The notes below the pieces were generated by a model. That model was given only the letters and a program-made list of their open reading frames with translations, was not told the DNA's origin and did no database searches. 64,000 nucleotides of DNA from Litsea cubeba (Eukaryota > Streptophyta > Magnoliopsida > Laurales > Lauraceae), in assembly GCA_012931725.1 (NCBI GenBank), contig CM022945.1, forward strand, positions 150,663,480 through 150,727,479, written 5' to 3'. Each line of letters starts with the position of its first letter. Position 1 is the stretch's first letter. Shown here piece after piece: positions 1-10,006 of the stretch. A program made the position numbers and the translations under genes.

Positions 1-530
1 AGCGCCAGTGCCCAGAAAGGAGAAGACCAAGATTTCTCCAATCTAAACCCAAAATGACGGAAGTTTTTTTTTTTTTTTTTTTTTTTTGAAGATTTTTGAA
101 GATTTTTTTTTTTATTTTTTTTAAAAAAAATCTTTTTTTTTATTTTTTATTTTTTTTTATTTATTTTTTTATTATTTTTTTTTAAGATTTTTTTTTTGAA
201 ATTTTTTTTTTTTTTTTATTTTTTATTTTAAAATTTTTATTTTAAAAATTTTATTTTTGAAAAAAAAAATTTATTTAAAAGACGAGAGAGTACACATAGG
301 CCTCCTAACCCGGTCTTATGAAACCTTGATTGATAGAATTGCCCCCAGGTAAGGGTAGGATTACTTAATGAACCCGTTTGGAGGACCCTTGCCTAGAACA
401 GTCAAGCTGTCTCCACACTCTGGACAAGGCTTTTCTTTGAATCAACCATGATCAAAGAACGCAGTTGGTTTAACCTTAGTGGTCTATGTCTTTTTTTTTT
501 TATATATTTTTTATTTTGTTTTTATTTTTA

Positions 531-1045
531 TGAATTCATCGAAGAGAAACCATGGCCCAAAACCTTAGTCGAACAGGCTCAACATTTCTGCAAGCGCGAT
601 GAACGATAGGAACAGATCAAGGTTTCTCAATTTTGAATCCAAATTGAGAAATCTAAAAATTTTTTACTTTTTTATATATATATATATATTTTTTTTTCTT
701 TTTTTTTTTTAGATTTTTAATGAACTCATCGAAGAGAAACAATGGCCCAATCCCCGATCCGAACACGGTCTCGGCGATTTCCGCGAGCGCCAGTGCCCAG
801 AAGGGAAAGGATCAAAGTTTCTCAATTTTGAATCCAAAAATGAAAAATCTGATTTTTTTTTCGTTTTTTTTTTTTTAAGATTTTTAATGAACTCATCGAA
901 GAGAAACAATGGCCCAATCCCCGATCCGAACACGGTCTCGGCGATTTCCGCGAGCGCCAGTGCCCAGAAGGGAAACGATCAAAGTTTCTCAATTTTGAAT
1001 CCAAATTGAGAAATCTAAATTTTTTTGTTTTTTTTTTTTTTGAAA
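531..1045. repeat. Tandem repeat, about 170-190 bp unit, three copies plus a partial copy at 1-60
   Basis: Units start near 531, 720 and 888. Each begins tgaa(c/t)tcatcgaagagaaac, passes through gcgagcgccagtgcccagaa (absent or altered in the first copy), then tctcaattttgaatccaaa, and ends in a long T-run. The second and third copies are much closer to each other than to the first. Tandem repeats in the leader are common in Tat/Ogre-type elements. Confidence 0.75.
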
Positions 1046-1245
1046 AGAGAAAGAGTGGAAATAAATTCAAAGAATTAGAAATTTCCAAACAAAAAATCTC
1101 ATCTCATTTTTTTTTTTTTTTGCGGAATTCAACATAGGCCACCAATTATAAAGTAGCCAAGGAATTGAGAAAAGAAATATAAGCATAGAGCAAAATATAT
1201 GATATGCAAATATTTCATTTCTAGCATCGTGTTCTCAAATAAACG

Positions 1246-1264
1246 AGTCCCACCGGGTGTGCCA
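1246..1264 (-). promoter_or_regulatory. Candidate primer binding site of Tat-B2
   Basis: On the minus strand the site begins TGGCACACCCGGTGGGAC, three bases after the LTR ends in ...CCATCA. The plus strand therefore reads like a tRNA 3' end closing in CCA. The LTR end is supported because the other copy of this LTR (45152-47754) matches up to the same CCATCA and diverges immediately after. I could not match the 18 nt to a specific plant tRNA, so the primer is unassigned. Confidence 0.5.
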
Positions 1265-1552
1265 GCTTGATGGACCGCGCTCCCGATGCCCGGGTTCCTA
1301 CCGAGGTCGGCGGACGTGGGAGTCCGTTTGGTTCCGACCCTTTCGTGACCGGGGGGCAAAAGGGCGTGCAACAACATTTCTTTTTTTTTTGGGTGTGCCA
1401 GATTTTCTATTTTACTTGGAATTGCAAGTGGTGATCCGGAGATCAACCTTCGCAAGTAAAAAGGAAATCAACTTCTTTCAAGTTTTCCATTGCACATATA
1501 TTTAAGAAAAGAGACATTTTCTTGATTTGCCGTGAAAGGCGATTTTTTTTTT

Positions 1553-1650
1553 GGCATTTATAGCCGATTTTGGCGTTTATAGCCGATTTTTGGCGTTTAT
1601 AGCCAACTTTGGCGTTTATAGCCGATTTTGGCGTTTATAGCCGATTTACA
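1553..1650 (-). repeat. U5 microrepeat array (GGCTATAAACGCC units)
   Basis: Five units of about 19-20 bp. On the minus strand each reads roughly atcggctataaacgccaaa. Each contains a TATA-like core. The same array is present in the Tat-B1 LTR at about 47389-47480. Confidence 0.85.
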
Positions 1651-1976
1651 ATCCTTATCAACAATGAAAGACAAGAATTGTGATTTTTGTCTCTTTTGAA
1701 AAAAATACAAACTACAATGAAAAGCAAGAAAAGGAGGATCTAACTTCTCAGGAGATTGTGGGGGACTCGTTTAGATTGACGGTCGCAAGCCATATGTGGG
1801 CTTCGCCATCATCCATGCAGATGAGAACAGAGGATGCTATTGATTCGCTTGGCTTGGCTATAACCTCGGGTTTTTAGAAGACAAAGACCAAAGGAAGGTC
1901 CTATGTCCAATAAAAAACCGAGTAGACGGGCTGAAAAGCCATATCTAAGCCATTGGAGGCAGGAGGAGAAGGCAAG

Positions 1977-2012
1977 GACCTTGGGGGGGGGGGGGGGGTA
2001 CCCCCCAAGGGA
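1977..2012. repeat. G-run palindrome inserted in Tat-B2 LTR
   Basis: A run of 16 G followed by ta and six C, flanked by ccttg and caagg, so the segment folds on itself. The aligned part of the Tat-B1 LTR (near 47050-47070) lacks it, so it is an insertion or expansion specific to this copy. A homopolymer sequencing or assembly error could affect the exact G count. Confidence 0.6.
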
Positions 2013-2173
2013 CTTTTGTCACCTTGTTGCGGTGGCCGGTGTAGAACTTCCGCAGAGTTTTCTCTCTTTTTCCTTTCTCTGGATTTCTGTCTGTGTGCTT
2101 GTGCTTTTTTTCTCTGATTTTTCTGATCTATTCTGATATCTGTCTGCTGTCCTTTCTTCTTGGAGAGCTCTCC

Positions 2174-2181
2174 TATTTATA
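2174..2181 (-). promoter_or_regulatory. TATA box of Tat-B2 LTR
   Basis: TATAAATA on the minus strand, in the context AAGCCTATAAATAGGAGAGC. The same context is conserved in the Tat-B1 LTR at 46905-46912. This marks the U3 core promoter, with transcription expected to start about 30 nt downstream (near 2145). Confidence 0.7.
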
Positions 2182-2844
2182 GGCTTTTAGGTAGCCTTTT
2201 AGGAGGGTTTATGGGCTTTTATTGTCATTAAGCCGCATAATGGGAGGAGTTACAAAATTGAATTGTTTATTTTGTAACTCCTTTTTCTTGGCTTCTGATT
2301 GGCCGGAGGAGATTGAGGGCATTTAATCGCCTTTAATCGCCATGATGGGAGGAGTTTCATGGGTTAAATGCCATGAATCTCTTGACTTGTAACTCCCGAA
2401 TGCTTGCTTCTGATTGGGCCGTCCAAAGAAATGGATTAATGACTGTAATAAAGCTAGTCAATTAATCACATTAAGTGGTCGCCGAGCAGCTGAAGAGTCG
2501 CGGGCCGTGCCACGTCTTTTGGAATTCTTCTGTCGATGATCATCGATGGATCTTCATGTAGATCGACATCAGATGACCATGTAATTTCAGGTGTTTGTTG
2601 CCAACAGCAGGTCGGTGCCATCTGTCCTGTCGATTTCTCGATCGGTCGGGTGGAAAGCACACTTTTTTTGGTTGACCGGGTGGCGATCAATACTGTCTTC
2701 GATACTCTTGATGATTTACCCGTGTTTTGGACGGATGTCAGAGGACTTGGTGTCTCAAAAGCATGAATTTTGGAAAGTACCAGGGGCTGGGCTCCTCGAA
2801 TCGCGAAAAAAACGGCGAAAACCGGGTTTCCGGGGCTTTCCCGG

Positions 2845-2972
2845 CGACCCCGGGGTCCATGGTCGCCGGCGACCCTGGCCCAAGGTCGCAGGGGCCTGCG
2901 ACCTTGGGCCAGGGTCGCAGGGGCCTGCGACCCTGGCCCAGGGTCGCAGGGGTCTGCGACCCTGGGGGGTTT
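2845..2972. repeat. GC-rich palindromic minisatellite in Tat-B2 LTR U3
   Basis: Three to four units built from ggtcgcaggggcctgcgacc and cctggcccagg, about 27-30 bp each. Each half-unit is self-complementary (ggtcgcagg / cctgcgacc). The Tat-B1 LTR has a shorter version near 46180-46250. CpG-dense in an otherwise AT-rich LTR. Confidence 0.8.
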
Positions 2973-3690
2973 TCCCCCTTTCTGGTCCCGTTTTGCGTCC
3001 GTTTTTGCTCTTTTTTTATTCTTTTTTCTTCTGTACTTTTCTTTGACATTTTGATCATTTATTGGCCTGATTTCTTTGTAGGAAACCTGATGAGAATCCT
3101 TGCATTTATTTTGCAAAGTTTCCAATTTCCTGAGAAAGCCGAAGACTTTGTCGCGCAGAGCTGCCGATTTTCTGTCAAAAGCTTAAACTGGGCCAAACGA
3201 TGTCGGAATGACCTGAAATTTGGTGTGAAGCCTGCTGAGCAATAAATAAGACCAACCATAGGCTTTTGTTTGAGTTTTGAAGCCGTTTGGGGTCCTATCA
3301 CCTGTAGACTTGCTTTTTGTCGCGATGAAGATGTCGCGGTTTGATGTGCGGTCAACCGATGTCCGATTGACTTGAAATTTGACAGGGAACCTATTGGAGT
3401 CATTTTAAGATGATCCATAGGTTCTGTCTTGGAAACCATGGTCCCGGAGAGCTTTACCGCCGAGAGGCTTGATTTGGCTGTTGGAGAAGCGAAGTTAGGC
3501 CAAATGATCTTGAAATGGCTTGAAACTTCTTGTGTACTCCTCTTTTGGCTGTCTGGATGAATCTTGCAGTTTTTGTTTGATTCTGACAAGATTTGATTTT
3601 TGGAAGCAGCATTGCCTATTTATGGCAGGTTGCGACTTCATGTAGCTCTTTGGATCTTGGAAAGGCAAAGTGACATTTTTGGTGTCAACA

Positions 3691-4009
3691 TTATGCATGG
3701 GACCCTACATGCCTAATGATGCACCCAAATGACAAACTTTCCAAAAAATAGCACAAGGTGCCAAAAATAACAAGTATGCTTTGATGAAGAAAAAGAACTA
3801 ATTTTGGGGTGATGAATGAGATGAAAAATCCTAATTTCACAAAAATCATGCAGTTCAATAAATTTTGACCAATTCTGACCATTTTTCCAAAAATATCCCC
3901 AAATACATGTAATCATGAAATTAAGTGCAATTCTATGCAATTAGACCTAATTAAGTCCACAAATGCTCATGAAATGATGACCTAATGACCTAATTTTGTG
4001 GACTTATCA
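3691..4009 (-). repeat. Athila 3' LTR, first 319 bp only
   Basis: Matches 13706-14016 of the 5' LTR almost base for base. By eye there is one substitution (atcatgcag against atcatacag) and one 8-bp tandem duplication (cctaatga). It stops at 3691 where Tat-B2 begins; the rest should lie beyond the left edge of the window, on the far side of Tat-B2. Confidence 0.85.
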
Positions 4010-5584
4010 CACCCCTCAACCAGCTTTTTGCTAGTCCCTTAGTAAAATAAGCGACAAGGAATAAAACTCACTAAAGTAATATTATGGAAAATAAATTAAT
4101 GCAGAAAATAGAAATGAAAAACACCACTTTCGCTGGCACTTTCGACTGCATTTAGCGTATGCAGTAAGCCCTTAAACCCCTAGGTTCCCCCTAGTGGACG
4201 AGTTGTGCCTCGTGAGGGTTTGCAGTGAATATACCCACAAAATTCTTTCTGTTTTTTTTTTCATTTTTTTTTCTCTGTTTTTTTTTTTCATCTTTTTTTT
4301 TTCAAAGTAGAAACCTAACAAAACCATAGGGATGTTTCCAAAAGAAAATTTACAAACACCAGATTTTCTCAATTCTTGGAAATTTTTTTTTTAAAGGCAA
4401 ATCTTAAATTAGGTTCAAAAATCTCATCTATTGGTCAGAAATTCTCGAAATCATGCTGAATTGATTGTGCATGGTGATAAGTGCGTATACGAAAAAAAAA
4501 TAGGTATCAAATGATCCACCAAAAAATTTCTGTGAAAACAATTTTTTTATCTAACATTCTGGGCCACCTAACCTTAGCAAAGAAAAAAAAAATAGCTTTC
4601 CTCTCAAGGCGACATGACGGCTTTCGCATTACTGCTTTTTTTTTTTTTCAAAGGCCGCAATTTTTATGAGTTTTTTTTTTTTTTTTTTTGTGCAAACTCA
4701 CACATGTGACTGTGCAATGCCTAGGTCCCTTAAGCTCTCTAATTAACCCATGTAACGAGCGTTAGGCCAATGACTCCCAAGTCAGATGTCTTTAGGGCAC
4801 TAGGTATGTAAATACCCCTACGGGCTTACTGGCTCGGGTTAAAAAGGCTACGAACCCAAACTAGTCACACAACTTTTTTATTCTTTTCAAGACTTATAAC
4901 TAACACTTTTTTTTTTTACGGTCCCAAAACAATAGGCGGCCCTTTTCATGTGCCCGAATTAACTCAACAGTTTGTGGCTGATCAAACCACCCATATGAGC
5001 CAGGAAACTATGAAAGTAAGGGTCGGTTTTCCATCATATTTTCAATCCAATCGTCAAAGAAAACAGAAATCATAGCTTCACATTTGAAAACCTTGAAAAC
5101 GTATACAGACTGTGTAAAAGTGAGGGATCAAATTTCAGCACTTTTCCAAAAATCCTTTCCTTAAACAAAACAATGAACCATTATATTTTTTCCTCGCCCA
5201 AAGCTTCAAAAATTCCAAAATTCGAGGTATCTTCGTTTTATAAAAATTCTCTCAAAATTACCCTTTTTTTTTCAAAAACAAAAATAAATTTTTTTTTAAT
5301 TAAAGAAAAAGGGTGTAAAAATTTTGTCTAAAGATGGACAAGTGTGCTTGTTCCTACCCCCCAACCTAGCATGAACATCATCCTCGATGTTTAAATGAAT
5401 GAAATGCAATTAAACGTATGAAACATGAGGATGAAAAATATCGGAGGGTAAAGTGAAGAAGTCACCTGGGATACTGCAGATTTCCCGTGAATCTGTCCAA
5501 AATGAGGCAAAATACACAAAAACAAAGCAGGAAGATCTATATACATATGTACACAAAGTTGAGCGCTGTCAGATCTAACACTCG
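4010..5584 (-). other. Athila 3' noncoding region between pol and 3' LTR
   Basis: About 1.57 kb without a credible coding frame. It begins (minus strand, next to the LTR) with a purine tract GGTTGAGGGGTG that fits a polypurine tract. The rest is AT-rich with several 10-20-nt T or A runs near 4254-4310, 4381-4392 and 4628-4690. The position is where Athila relatives often carry an env-like ORF; none is recognisable here. Confidence 0.6.
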
Positions 5585-7006
5585 TCAGTCCTGATAGTCA
5601 GGACTAATCAGAGGTAAAATAGTGTCCTCTGAATCAAATGGCTCCAAGAATGGTTTCAGACGTTGTCCATTCACTTTGAAAACCGAACCATCCTTGGGAT
5701 TCTCCAACTCAACCGCCCCGTGTGGAAAAACATGCTTAACAATAAAGGGGCCACTCCATCGAGATCTCAACTTCCCAGGAAAGAGATGCAAACGAGAATT
5801 GTAAGGAAGGACTTTTTGTGACGGGTGAAAAGTTTTTCTAAGAATGTTTTTATCATGGAAAACCTTGGTCCTTTCCTTGTAAATATGAGAGTTTTGATAA
5901 GCCTCGTTGCGAATCTCTTCCAATTCATTCATTTGGAATTTCCTCTTAATTCCAGCTTTCTCCATATCAAAGTTTAGCTGCTTTAGTGCCCAATATGCTT
6001 TATGTTCCAATTCCACCGGAAGGTGGCAAGCTTTCCCATAAATCAGTCTGTATGGAGACATGCCTATTGGAGTTTTGAATGCAGTGCGGTAAGCCCATAA
6101 CGCATCGTTTAGTCGAAGTGACCAATCTTTGCGAGTAGGGTTTTCTGTGGTCTCCAATATACGTTTGAATTCCCGATTCGAGACCTCAACTTGCCCACTT
6201 GTCTGCGGATGATAGGGCGTAGCCACTTTGTGTGTAATTCCATATGTTTTAAACAAAGCCTCAATTACACGATTACAGAAGTGGGTACCTCCATCACTAA
6301 TGATGGCTCGTGGGGTCCCGAATCTAGAAAATATGTGCTCCTTCAGAAATTTCTTGACAACATTAGCATCATTTGTCCGACATGGTATAGCTTTAATCCA
6401 CTTGGACACATAATCAACAGCTACTAAAATGTAGAGATAACCAAAACTCAGGGGAAACGGTCCCATGAAATCTATTCCCCATACATCAAACAACTCAATG
6501 ATCAAAATTGGATTCAGGGGCATCATGTTCCTTCTTGAAACGGAAACCAATTTTTGACAGTTTTCACAAGACTTGCAATATTCATGAACATCTCTAAAAA
6601 GGGTGGGCCAGTAAAAACCGCATTGCAGAATCTTAAAGGCAGTTTTTTTAGAAGAGAAATGGCCCCCACAAGCCTGTGAATGACAAAAGGAGATGACACT
6701 GTTTTGCTCATCATCTGACACACACCTCCTAATGATTTGGTCTTGGCAGTATTTAAACAAAAATGGGTCATCCCAGAAAAAATTCCGAACCTCAGAAAAA
6801 AATTTATTCCTATCTTGCCTTTTCCAATGTTCTGGGACTATGCCTGTAGCAAGATAGTTGGCAATGTCTGCATACCAGGGAAGTTGGGATACTGCGAACA
6901 GTTGTTCGTCAGGAAAGTTGTCCTGGATGGGTGTGGATTCCAAAGATTCATAAATGACAAGTCGTGATAAATGATCCGCAACTACATTTTCTACTCCCTT
7001 TTTATC
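5585..7006 (-). CDS. Athila pol, integrase part (in frame with upstream blocks)
   Basis: The frame continues from the RNase H block after one TGA at 7007-7009. It holds the H2C2 zinc-binding module (H and H in CHSQACGGHF, then CKSCENC), the integrase core and the C-terminal domain. The catalytic triad looks intact: D in GIDFMGP, D in ISDGGTHF, E in QVEVSNRE. The core is followed by the WAYRTAFKTPIGMSPYRLIYGK signature of gypsy integrases and an SH3-like tail (LRSRWSGPFIVKHVFPHGAVEL). Integrase inserts the cDNA into chromosomal DNA in the nucleus. No frameshift is seen. The block has no start codon of its own and would be made only as part of Gag-Pol. Confidence 0.92.
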   Translation of the reverse strand, partial: DKKGVENVVADHLSRLVIYESLESTPIQDNFPDEQLFAVSQLPWYADIANYLATGIVPEHWKRQDRNKFFSEVRNFFWDDPFLFKYCQDQIIRRCVSDDEQNSVISFCHSQACGGHFSSKKTAFKILQCGFYWPTLFRDVHEYCKSCENCQKLVSVSRRNMMPLNPILIIELFDVWGIDFMGPFPLSFGYLYILVAVDYVSKWIKAIPCRTNDANVVKKFLKEHIFSRFGTPRAIISDGGTHFCNRVIEALFKTYGITHKVATPYHPQTSGQVEVSNREFKRILETTENPTRKDWSLRLNDALWAYRTAFKTPIGMSPYRLIYGKACHLPVELEHKAYWALKQLNFDMEKAGIKRKFQMNELEEIRNEAYQNSHIYKERTKVFHDKNILRKTFHPSQKVLPYNSRLHLFPGKLRSRWSGPFIVKHVFPHGAVELENPKDGSVFKVNGQRLKPFLEPFDSEDTILPLISPDYQD

Positions 7007-10006
7007 TCAGATTTCAATATCAAATTCCTGGAGTAGAAGGATCCAACGAATGAGACGTGGTTTTGCATCTTTCTTAGAAAGAAGGTATTTCAAGGCTGAA
7101 TGATCGGTGAACACAATGATCTTGGATCCTAGCAAGTACGAACGGAATTTGTCTAGCGCAAAGATCACGGCTAATAATTCTTTCTCTGTGGTGGAGTAAT
7201 TGATCTGTGCGCTATTCAAAGTCTGGCTTGCATAATAAATCACGTAAGGTTTCTTTTCCTTACGTTGCCCTAACACAGCCCCAACCGCATAATCACTTGC
7301 ATCACACATAAGTTCAATGGGCAGGCTCCAGTCAGGCGGTTGCATAATCGGAGCGGAAGTCAGCATGCCCTTTAACTTGGTGAAAGCTTCGTGGCATGCC
7401 TCAGTCCACTCAAATTGAGTATCTTTTGATAGAAGGTTGCACAGTGGTCTGGAGATAGCGCTAAAATCTTTTATAAACCTTCTGTAAAGGCCTGCATGCC
7501 CTAAGAATGATCTGATATCTCTAATGGTTTTTGGGATGGGCAAATTTGAGATCAGATCTATTTTTGACTTGTCAACTTCCATTCCCTTGGATGAAACAAT
7601 ATGGCCAAGGACTATTCCCTGGCGAACCATGAAGTGACACTTCTCCCAATTTAGCACCAGGTTCTTCTCTTCACATCTGACAAGGACTTTTCCCAAATTA
7701 CTTAAGCAGTCTTCGAAAGAATTACTGAAAACGGAGAAATCATCCATGAAGACCTCGAGGAAACGCTCCACCATGTCACTGAATATGCTCAGCATGCAGC
7801 GTTGGAAAGTAGCGGGAGCATTGCACAGTCCAAAGGGCATTCGCCGGTAGGCGAAAGTTCCGAAGGGACATGTGAATGTGGTTTTCTCTTGATCCTCAGG
7901 GGCGATTTCTATCTGATTGTATCCTGAGTATCCATCCAAGAAGCAGTAGTATGGGTGGCCTGCTACCCTTTCCAAGATTTGGTCCAAAAAGGATAGCGGA
8001 AAATGGTCCTTCCGTGTGACTGCATTGAGCTTTCTGTAGTCAATACATACCCTCCAACCTGTGGGTATCCGGGTAGGGATGAGTTCATCCTGAGCATTCT
8101 TGACTACAGTGACGCCGGCTTTCTTTGGTACGACCTGGGTAGGGCCGACCCACTGACTATCCGAGATCGGATAGATGATACCCACATCCAGAAGTTTTAA
8201 GACTTCCGCCCTAACCACCTCCTGCATGGTGGGGTTAAGCCGGCGTTGCATTTGTCTAGAATGTTTTGCATTTTCTTCCAGGTAAATATGGTGCGTACAC
8301 ACATAAGGATCAATGCCTTTAATATCAGCCACAGTCCATGCTATTGCACCCTTGTGCAGCTTAAGTATTTCCATTAATTGCTCCTCTTGGTCCTTGTTTA
8401 GGTGTGATGAAATTACAACTGGGAACGTTTCATCATCCCCAAGGTATGCATATTTGAGGTCAACTGGAAGGGGTTTCAACTCAGGTTCGGGTGGCCTCAC
8501 CTGAGAGGGAAGAGACTTAGACCCCGATGGTACTAGCTCCTCAGCTTTCGGGTTCCACACACTACTGGCCATCTGAACAGTATCATCTTCAATGTCAAGA
8601 GAATGAGGCAAATCAGATTCAAAGGGACACAAGGAATTGGGGTCGGTGGACTCCGTAAGAGATTCTTGAACAATGGCCTCAATCATGTCAATCTCTTCGA
8701 AATCAGGACCATCATCCCGCATTTGTTTGCACGCATTGAAAACATTGAGCTCAATGGTCATGTTTCCAAAAGAAAGCTTCATTACCCTGTTCCGGCAATT
8801 GATTAGTGCATTTGAAGTGGCTAGGAAGGGTCTACCCAATATTACCGGAATTTGAGTATTAGGATTTGCCACAGGTTGGGTATCCAAAACGATGAAGTTC
8901 ACTGGAAAGTAGAACTTCTCGATTTGTACTAAAACATCCTCTACCATCCCCCTCGGTTTCTTTATTGATCTGTCAGCGAGCTGAAGAGTGACCTGAGTAG
9001 GTTTCAACTCGCCTAGCCCCAACTGTTGATAAACCGAGTAAGGAAGTAGATTGACACTCGCCCCCAAGTCGAGTAAAGCTTGTTCTATCCGGAAGTTTCC
9101 AATGATGCACGATACTGTGGGGCATCCTGGATCTTTATATTTAGGGAGAGCATCTTGTCTTAAAATCGAGCTTGCTTGCTCGGCCAAGAATGCTTTCTTA
9201 GAAACATGCATCTTACGTTTGATTGTGCATAAATCTTTGAGGAACTTAGCGTAAGATGGAATCTGTTTGATGGCATCCAAATGCGGGATATTAATCTTGA
9301 CTTCTCTGAAGATATCCAAAATCTCCTCATTTGGGACCATCCTCTCTGGCGATCTCAGTCGTTGGGGGAATGGGGCCACAGGCTTGTACTCAGAAATTTC
9401 GGGTACCTTCCCTTTGTCATCACCAACCTTTTCTATGACTTCTTTAGATTCTGACTTATTTGAAGAAACTTTTTGATCCGAGGATGCAGGTGACTTTCCT
9501 TTTCTCGGATCATCTTTCGAAATTTCTTTACCACTCCGCAAAGTGGTCACAGCTTGCACTTGCTCCTTTGAGGTAGAGGGACCTGTATTGGCCACTTCGT
9601 ATTGCCCTTTAGGGTTCGGGTGTGTTTGGGCTGGGAAAGCCCCCTTCTCCCTGTTTTGAAGGGTATTACTGAGTTGGCCAATTGAGGTTCTCACCTCTTT
9701 TTGAAAGTCTAGAAAAGATTGTTGATTGTTTTGAATGATGGAATTCTGAGTTTGAATTAAATTTGTCAGCAGATCCTCCAAAGACCTATTTTGAGACTGT
9801 GGAGGGGGTGGTGTGTATTGGGCTCCTTGTGTTGAGGGCCTAAAGTCACCACCTTGATGTGTAGGTCTTTGGGGGACCGACTCCTGATTAGCAGTAGGCC
9901 CATTCCTCCAACTGAAATTGGGATGGTTCCTCCAGGTGGGGTTGTATGAGTTACCGAGTTGATTGTTGAAAGGCCTCTGATAAGCAGTGGTTGCATTGGC
10001 CTGTTC
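7007..10006 (-). CDS. Athila gag C-terminal part, protease, reverse transcriptase, RNase H
   Basis: One open frame between TAG at 10007-10009 and TGA at 7007-7009, in the same frame as gag (upstream) and integrase (downstream). After a low-complexity Gag tail comes an aspartic protease (DLGASVNLLP, then VILGRPFLATSNA). The reverse transcriptase has WRVCIDYRKLN, FLDGYSGYNQI, MPFGLCNAPATFQRCM and a FMDD catalytic motif. The RNase H has CDASDYAVGAVLGQ, TTEKELLAV and TDHSALKYL. The catalytic residues I can see are present. About 1000 codons without a frameshift indicates a fairly recent insertion. Because the blocks share one frame, the ancestor was a single gag-pol ORF of about 1800 codons, with no gag/pol frameshift signal needed. 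Confidence 0.92.
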   Translation of the reverse strand, partial: EQANATTAYQRPFNNQLGNSYNPTWRNHPNFSWRNGPTANQESVPQRPTHQGGDFRPSTQGAQYTPPPPQSQNRSLEDLLTNLIQTQNSIIQNNQQSFLDFQKEVRTSIGQLSNTLQNREKGAFPAQTHPNPKGQYEVANTGPSTSKEQVQAVTTLRSGKEISKDDPRKGKSPASSDQKVSSNKSESKEVIEKVGDDKGKVPEISEYKPVAPFPQRLRSPERMVPNEEILDIFREVKINIPHLDAIKQIPSYAKFLKDLCTIKRKMHVSKKAFLAEQASSILRQDALPKYKDPGCPTVSCIIGNFRIEQALLDLGASVNLLPYSVYQQLGLGELKPTQVTLQLADRSIKKPRGMVEDVLVQIEKFYFPVNFIVLDTQPVANPNTQIPVILGRPFLATSNALINCRNRVMKLSFGNMTIELNVFNACKQMRDDGPDFEEIDMIEAIVQESLTESTDPNSLCPFESDLPHSLDIEDDTVQMASSVWNPKAEELVPSGSKSLPSQVRPPEPELKPLPVDLKYAYLGDDETFPVVISSHLNKDQEEQLMEILKLHKGAIAWTVADIKGIDPYVCTHHIYLEENAKHSRQMQRRLNPTMQEVVRAEVLKLLDVGIIYPISDSQWVGPTQVVPKKAGVTVVKNAQDELIPTRIPTGWRVCIDYRKLNAVTRKDHFPLSFLDQILERVAGHPYYCFLDGYSGYNQIEIAPEDQEKTTFTCPFGTFAYRRMPFGLCNAPATFQRCMLSIFSDMVERFLEVFMDDFSVFSNSFEDCLSNLGKVLVRCEEKNLVLNWEKCHFMVRQGIVLGHIVSSKGMEVDKSKIDLISNLPIPKTIRDIRSFLGHAGLYRRFIKDFSAISRPLCNLLSKDTQFEWTEACHEAFTKLKGMLTSAPIMQPPDWSLPIELMCDASDYAVGAVLGQRKEKKPYVIYYASQTLNSAQINYSTTEKELLAVIFALDKFRSYLLGSKIIVFTDHSALKYLLSKKDAKPRLIRWILLLQEFDIEI

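Larger units (their letters stand above)
1..1267 (-). other. Leader (5' untranslated internal region) of minus-strand Tat-B2 element
   Basis: This is the internal sequence just downstream of the 5' LTR of a minus-strand element whose remainder lies left of the window. It holds no credible gene. Positions 60-280 are long T-rich/A-rich runs with homopolymers above 20 nt. Positions 531-1045, and a partial copy at 1-60, are a diverged tandem repeat. The assignment as leader follows from position: the LTR boundary and a PBS-like site lie at 1246-1268 and reading continues leftward. The short ORFs here are products of the repeat and of low complexity. Confidence 0.6.
1268..3690 (-). repeat. 5' LTR of Tat-B2 (minus strand)
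   Basis: A 2423-bp LTR that, read on the minus strand, starts TGTTGACACC and ends CCATCA. It is the reverse-complement counterpart of 45152-47754, with the same order of landmarks: U3 start, GC-rich minisatellite, TATA box, U5 array of ggctataaacgcc repeats, and end. Its outer edge at 3690 abuts Athila LTR sequence starting ttatgcatggg, so it inserted into that LTR. The partner LTR and the duplicated target site lie outside the window. Confidence 0.8.

Noticed and set aside
2466..3245. Overlapping ORFs of up to 219 codons on both strands
   Set aside because: They run through the GC-rich minisatellite in the Tat-B2 LTR; the same artefact appears in the Tat-B1 LTR at 45895-46527.
1268..3690. 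1268-3690 and 45152-47754 as the two LTRs of one element
   Set aside because: They are in opposite orientation and clearly diverged; LTRs of one element are direct repeats.
4010..5584. Athila env-like ORF
   Set aside because: Position is right but no open frame with signal peptide or membrane segment is present.
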